Source: Tubulanus polymorphus (taxonomy: Eukaryota > Nemertea > Palaeonemertea > Tubulaniformes > Tubulanidae). Taken from it: 64,000 nucleotides of DNA. Below are positions 60,272 to 64,000 of the stretch, in pieces. The notes beneath the pieces are model-generated. The model was not told the DNA's origin and searched no databases. It worked only from the letters and a program-made list of their open reading frames with translations. Position 1 is the first letter of the stretch; the number at the start of each line of letters is the position of its first letter. Location: contig NC_134031.1 in the NCBI RefSeq assembly GCF_964204645.1, positions 5,377,001-5,441,000 of the forward strand, in the 5' to 3' direction. The translations under genes and the position numbers were made by a program.

Positions 60272-61845
60272 TTAGATGGGCCTTTCCGGATTAACCTGAA
60301 ATGAGTAAAAGAACGATATTCTGTAGTTACACAATCCTTTCTGTATCATACAACGAAATTTACACATGTATCATATTAACTTTCAATATTGCTGAGTTCA
60401 GTGTTCTTCTGTAGTCGCCTTCAGCATCTTCTTCTTCATCTTGGGAGTCCTGAAATGAAAAAAAAAGAGAAGAGCGATGAAAACCTGGTACGGAACAAAA
60501 CTAATATCCGAAAGCTTTTCAGCTCTCTGTCGCCGGTCACATGCCCAGAACACCAGACAATGACCCAGCCAGGAATATACTGCCCTCTACACGCCCTCAC
60601 ACAGAACGCGAAAACCAGGATGACGACGCCTTACTTTCACCATTTACCGACAGGGTGTGCCGGGTGACGTCAGTAACTGACAAACCTATCAAATTGCCCA
60701 AGCCAAAAATAGGGCAGTGCAACTGGATTGCCCAGACTAGCACTCAAAGGAAGACAAGACTTAATCCCGCCCGAAGCGACCCACAGGGAATCAATGAATA
60801 CTAACACTCAAAGGAAGACAGGGAAATTAATCCCTGCCCGAAACAATCCCTTAAAGGGAATCAATGAATGCTAGCACGCAAGCGATCCCGCAGTGAATCA
60901 ATGAATCCTAGCACGCAAAGGAAGACAGGGAAATTAATCCCTGCCCGAAGCAATCCCTTAAAAGGAATCAATGAATGCTAGAACGCAAAGGAAGACAAGA
61001 CTAAATCTTTGTCCGAAGCAATTCCTGAAAAGGAATCAATGAATACTAGTAGACAGTCCAGCTTTACCACTCCATTTTTAACCTGTGCAATCCGACTGAC
61101 TTGCCCGTCATTGACGTCACCCAGCACACTCTGTTGATACATGGGGAGAGTGAGGCCTCATCATCCTGGTTTTTGTGTTCCGTATGAGGGCGTGTAGAGG
61201 GCAGCCATTTCCTTACCGACTCTTTGTCTGACATCCTCGACATGTGACCGGCGAAGGAGAGCTGACGCTTTCAGACATTAGTTTTGTTCCAGCAAACGTT
61301 GAAATTCGACAGAGAAATCGGCCCTGAAAAATAAAACGGGTTAATCCCTGAAAAATAGAACGGATAAATAAACACAGAACAGTACAGGACAGCACAGAGA
61401 CGAACAGTAACACATAAAACATAAAGACGTCGTTCCTCAGGAAGCAGGAACAGGAGCAGGAGCGGGAGCGCAGCGAAAATCGCCAGGAGGAGAATCCACG
61501 GTAGCAGCATGTTCACAGTGTGAGTGTGCAGAGGTGAATGGCCTATGCTTGTACTACACCGTGGTCAGCCGGTGACGTATTCAATAGGGCATGTGAATGC
61601 TATCAACAACTCTGAAAAACCACTATTGTGTCTCTATTGTTGAATGGATTTACCTTGAATACGCGCCAGTAGCCAGCCGAACCTATCGTGGAACTTTAAG
61701 GCCATATAAAATAAATTACTTGATTCTCGACTCTAGAATTTAGCGCCGCTTGGTTTTTTTCAGTCTGTTGCGGTCGGCTCCAGTCAGTCGGCTCCGGTCG
61801 TACTCTTCGAGCGTAAGTCGATCGTTCGTCTGGGGTCTTAACCTG
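60272..61845 (-). CDS. Candidate minus-strand gene, three phase-0 exons, unrecognised
   Basis: Exon-like blocks on the minus strand: 61720-61845 (after gctttcatttcag; QVKTPDERSTYARRVRPEPT, then DWSRPQQTEKNQ and AALNSRVENQ; donor gtaatt), 60381-60449 (after tttcatttcag; DSQDEEEDAEGDY, RRTLNSAILK; donor gttaat) and 60272-60295 (after actcatttcag; VNPERPI, stop). All are phase 0 and open. The first two share the ending [AT]LNS. The first also resembles the duplicated cassette at 55.7-56.3 kb, where RPxxTNW parallels RPEPTDW. The start exon is not identified. An upstream frame at 62087-62278 (MIYSVRVKIVFLFLVAEYDR) and the hydrophobic frame at 61510 are candidates only. No domain is recognised. 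Could be chance splice-like signals in a repeat. Confidence 0.3.
60492..61290. mobile_element. Foldback element: about 190-bp inverted arms around a tandem array
   Basis: ggaacaaaactaatatccga at 60492 returns inverted at 61271-61290 (tcagacattagttttgttcc). Further matches run through tcgccggtcacatg, gccctctacacgccctca, aaccaggatga and gggtgacgtca, so arms reach about 60680 and 61095. The spacer is a tandem array of about 70-bp units. Confidence 0.88.
60740..61055. repeat. Tandem array inside the foldback element
   Basis: Unit of about 70 bp: aaaggaagacagggaaatta, atccctgcccgaa, gcaatcccttaaa, ggaatcaatgaatgctagca. Four to five copies with internal deletions. Confidence 0.88.
61213..61510 (-). 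CDS. Hydrophobic small ORF of uncertain reality
   Basis: From the ATG at 61510 a frame begins MLLPWILLLAIFAALPLLLL, then FLLPEERRLYVLCV. It looks like a signal peptide or single membrane helix. It continues for about 79 residues but runs into the arm of the foldback element, so the C-terminal part is probably not protein. GC-richer than its surroundings. A splice out of the hydrophobic block is possible but no strong donor stands out. Confidence 0.25.
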
Positions 61846-61947
61846 CTGAAATGAAAGCAAGAAAACGAGTTCGATTTAAAAGGTTACAGTCCTCAAATAA
61901 TAAATACAGAATTAAATAAACCTTGAACGCTGGAGTCCAGACTTTTT

Positions 61948-62027
61948 GAAATAATTAATATTTTTAAAAGTGGGACAGGCATGTTTTGTGGAACAACAGA
62001 CGTCAAATTCATCTGTGTTTTCTATTT
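61948..62027. repeat. Dispersed repeat D, copy 2
   Basis: Same-orientation copy of 52473-52562 (gaaataattaatattttta, gtggaacaacagacgtcaaa, ttcatctgtg). Internal sequence is about 10 bp shorter than copy 1. Confidence 0.75.
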
Positions 62028-62474
62028 CTACAAATCACTATTGAATTGTAAACAGTTGACACAGTGATAATTAAAAGTTAATTATTTCAATGGTATTTAT
62101 CTGCCAGTTTTGGGCAACTGCAGCCCCGGGTCAGTGATGGACTGGTCAGGATTGACTGACCCCACCTGAAAAAGAAACTTTGACCAATTTTGCATTTTGT
62201 AACAAGATGTGGCTCGAGCGGGATGCTGCGATCGTATTCCGCCACCAAAAAGAGGAAAACAATTTTAACTCGTACAGAATAGATCATTTTACCCGGCGGG
62301 CAAATCAAATTGCTCACGCGGGTTCAACTTTGAACCGGTCGAATCGTGCGAGTCCGGGTACTAACCGGACATCATTTTTTCCACACGTTCAACACTTGCC
62401 AATTTGACAAGACAGGTAAAAAGAATTACTAGGTCTTGGTCCTACGAAAAAATAGATATCGTAGCAGCATTTCT

Positions 62475-64000
62475 ATGAACCGACCGTATCTTATCACGAT
62501 GAATACATCGTCGGAAACTTTCACTCTACTTTCACCGGCGCCACTCGGCTTCCTGTTGGTCGGTATCATCGGCACGTTGGCGAATTCACTGGTCATAGTA
62601 GTTTTCATCGGCGTTCCATCGATGTTGTTAAAACTTACAAACATTTATATCTTGAATCAATCGCTAATTGACGGGACTTTGTCCATAATTCTGATCGGCA
62701 CGAGCGTCCGCGAACATATGATGTTCGCACCGAGCGACTTCGACGGCAAAGTGTTGTTTTGCCGGCTTATTTTGTCTCGCGTATTTCTATGGAGCTTGCT
62801 TTACAGTTCCAGCTACAATCTCATCATCATGTCACTCGAAAAATACGTAGCTATCTGCCACCCCTTTAAACACGAGCGATTTTTTTCTCGGAACCGGGTT
62901 TACGTGACGCTGGTAATTGCTTGGATGTTCGGTTTAATATGGGGTATGCAGAACGCCATCACGACTGTTTACATCGACGGGCGATGTATGTTCAACTCCG
63001 TATGGCTGGGGCACTGGAAAGAGGCTTTCGCCTATATGAATTTACCCGTTCAACTGGTTGTTCCTGTCGCTGTCATGGGATATGTTTACTTCGCTATCGC
63101 AAAAACAATTTCCAATAGCATGAAGGTAGGATTGATAGCTATTAGCCGAAATGATGTTGTTATCGAAACGGTGCATAAAGCAATATAAAGAATATCCTCG
63201 TCAAATTCTTCTCAGGAAAGGTTTTTACGGACCATAATAGTAATTGAATTCAATTACGATAATTTTCCCATATTTATGGATGATCTTATACCCTTAAACA
63301 TTGAGTAAAATCCTATTGTCATCCAGGCAAAGATTTTCCTATAAGTGAACATTAAGACTGTCTCTTTATTAGTAGAAGTTGTCAATTGATAGGTTTTTCC
63401 CATTCACTAGAATCCTAACGGAACAATCATCATATATAGGCCTACCAAGGACTCCCTATTCATTCACGTTCGATCGGTATTTTAGTCCTTTCAAAATTCG
63501 GGTGAACAGACTTTTGGAGCCTTTTGAACTACAAGATATATTAATCATTTATCTTGTACACACGAGTCAGTTCAAATTACACTCAAATAGGTCACAAAAT
63601 ACGAATAAAATATGTATAAAAGACAATCTTTGGTTATTTTTTAAAAAATGGGGAAAGTGAATGAGTTATTAGTTATCGGAGGCTCGCACTATATTTCTAC
63701 CACAGGCTGTCGGTGAGACGACCGGAAGTGACGTTGACCACCGGAATTCGAAGTTGCAACGCGCGCAAAAGAATGTCATACGCACTTTGGTCATCGTGTT
63801 TATTTCATTTCTGTTCTGTTGGTCCTGGAACACGATATACATAGCGATGTTTTATTTCCACGTACCGGGCGTCAATCTGAACAACATCTTCTATTTCTCG
63901 ACTGTAATCATCGCGTATTCTAACTCTAGTTGGAATCCGTTCATATATTGTTTTGCGTATGCCGAGTTTAGGAACGCTCTCGTGAAGGTGTTTCGTTGTG
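62475..64000 (+). CDS. Class A (rhodopsin-like) GPCR, 3' end outside window
   Basis: Two exons, join(62475..63125,63706..64000), phase 0 at the junction, giving about 315 residues before the right edge. Seven-helix landmarks: GFLLVGIIGTLANSLVIVVF (TM1 with the conserved N), NIYILNQSLIDGTLSIILIG (TM2, D in SLID), a TM3 ending IIMSLEKYVAICHPFKHERF where EKY replaces DRY, VTLVIAWMFGLIWG (TM4 with W), QLVVPVAVMGYVYF (TM5 with P), VIRTLVIVFISFLFCWSWNT (TM6 with CWSW in place of CWxP), and SNSSWNPFIYCFAYAEFRNA (TM7 with NPFIY, then helix 8). The EKYVAICHPF and NPFIYCF motifs fit an amine- or peptide-type receptor. The ligand is unknown. The third loop is the site of the intron, and a Cys near the end may be palmitoylated. 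N-glycosylation site NTSS near the N-terminus. Confidence 0.85.

Overview
This window is nuclear DNA of an animal. The genes are split by GT-AG introns (from 47 bp to over 1 kb), intergenic DNA is AT-rich and full of short inverted-repeat elements and satellites, and every recognisable protein is metazoan (TMC channel, RING-NHL ligase, class A GPCRs, Brambleberry, MED27, TRUB2). The repeat style (many small MITE-like elements in introns, tRNA-like SINE fragments, LINE 3' ends) and gene set suggest a marine invertebrate, most likely a spiralian such as a mollusc. That placement is inference and cannot be settled from the sequence alone. I rebuilt exon chains by hand from homology to remembered families, reading frame, splice phase and splice-site consensus.

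Layout. 1-2341 (-): N-terminal exons and most of a single C2H2 zinc-finger protein that runs off the left edge. 3818-8529 (+): TRUB2-type mitochondrial pseudouridine synthase, 8 exons. 8530-17270: long intergenic region with a MITE, LINE 3' ends and a tRNA-like SINE fragment. 17288-29468 (+): TMC1/2/3-type channel with an acidic/basic N-terminus, ten-helix core and at least two alternative C-terminal tails, one more than 900 residues long. 31413-35875 (-): RING-NHL protein, 3 exons. About 36270-36940: satellite of about 164 bp. 37670-38662 (-): intronless peptide-type GPCR. 39478-45964 (+): Brambleberry/KAR5-like nuclear-fusion protein, 12 exons. 46720-50628 (-): Mediator subunit MED27, 7 exons. 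50.7-62.4 kb: gene-poor, repeat-dense, with several tandem arrays, a large foldback element and faint minus-strand coding-like exons. 62475 to the right edge (+): a second class A GPCR, cut off by the window.

The genes are not an operon and have unrelated roles: RNA modification, mechanotransduction, ubiquitin ligation, peptide reception, karyogamy and transcription. Brambleberry and MED27 are convergent; the zinc-finger gene and TRUB2 are divergent, as are the 38 kb GPCR and Brambleberry. The most unusual items are the giant alternatively spliced TMC tail, the minus-strand region at 55.5-61.9 kb where exon-like cassettes with splice sites are tandemly repeated, and several small inverted-repeat families recurring inside introns of unrelated genes.
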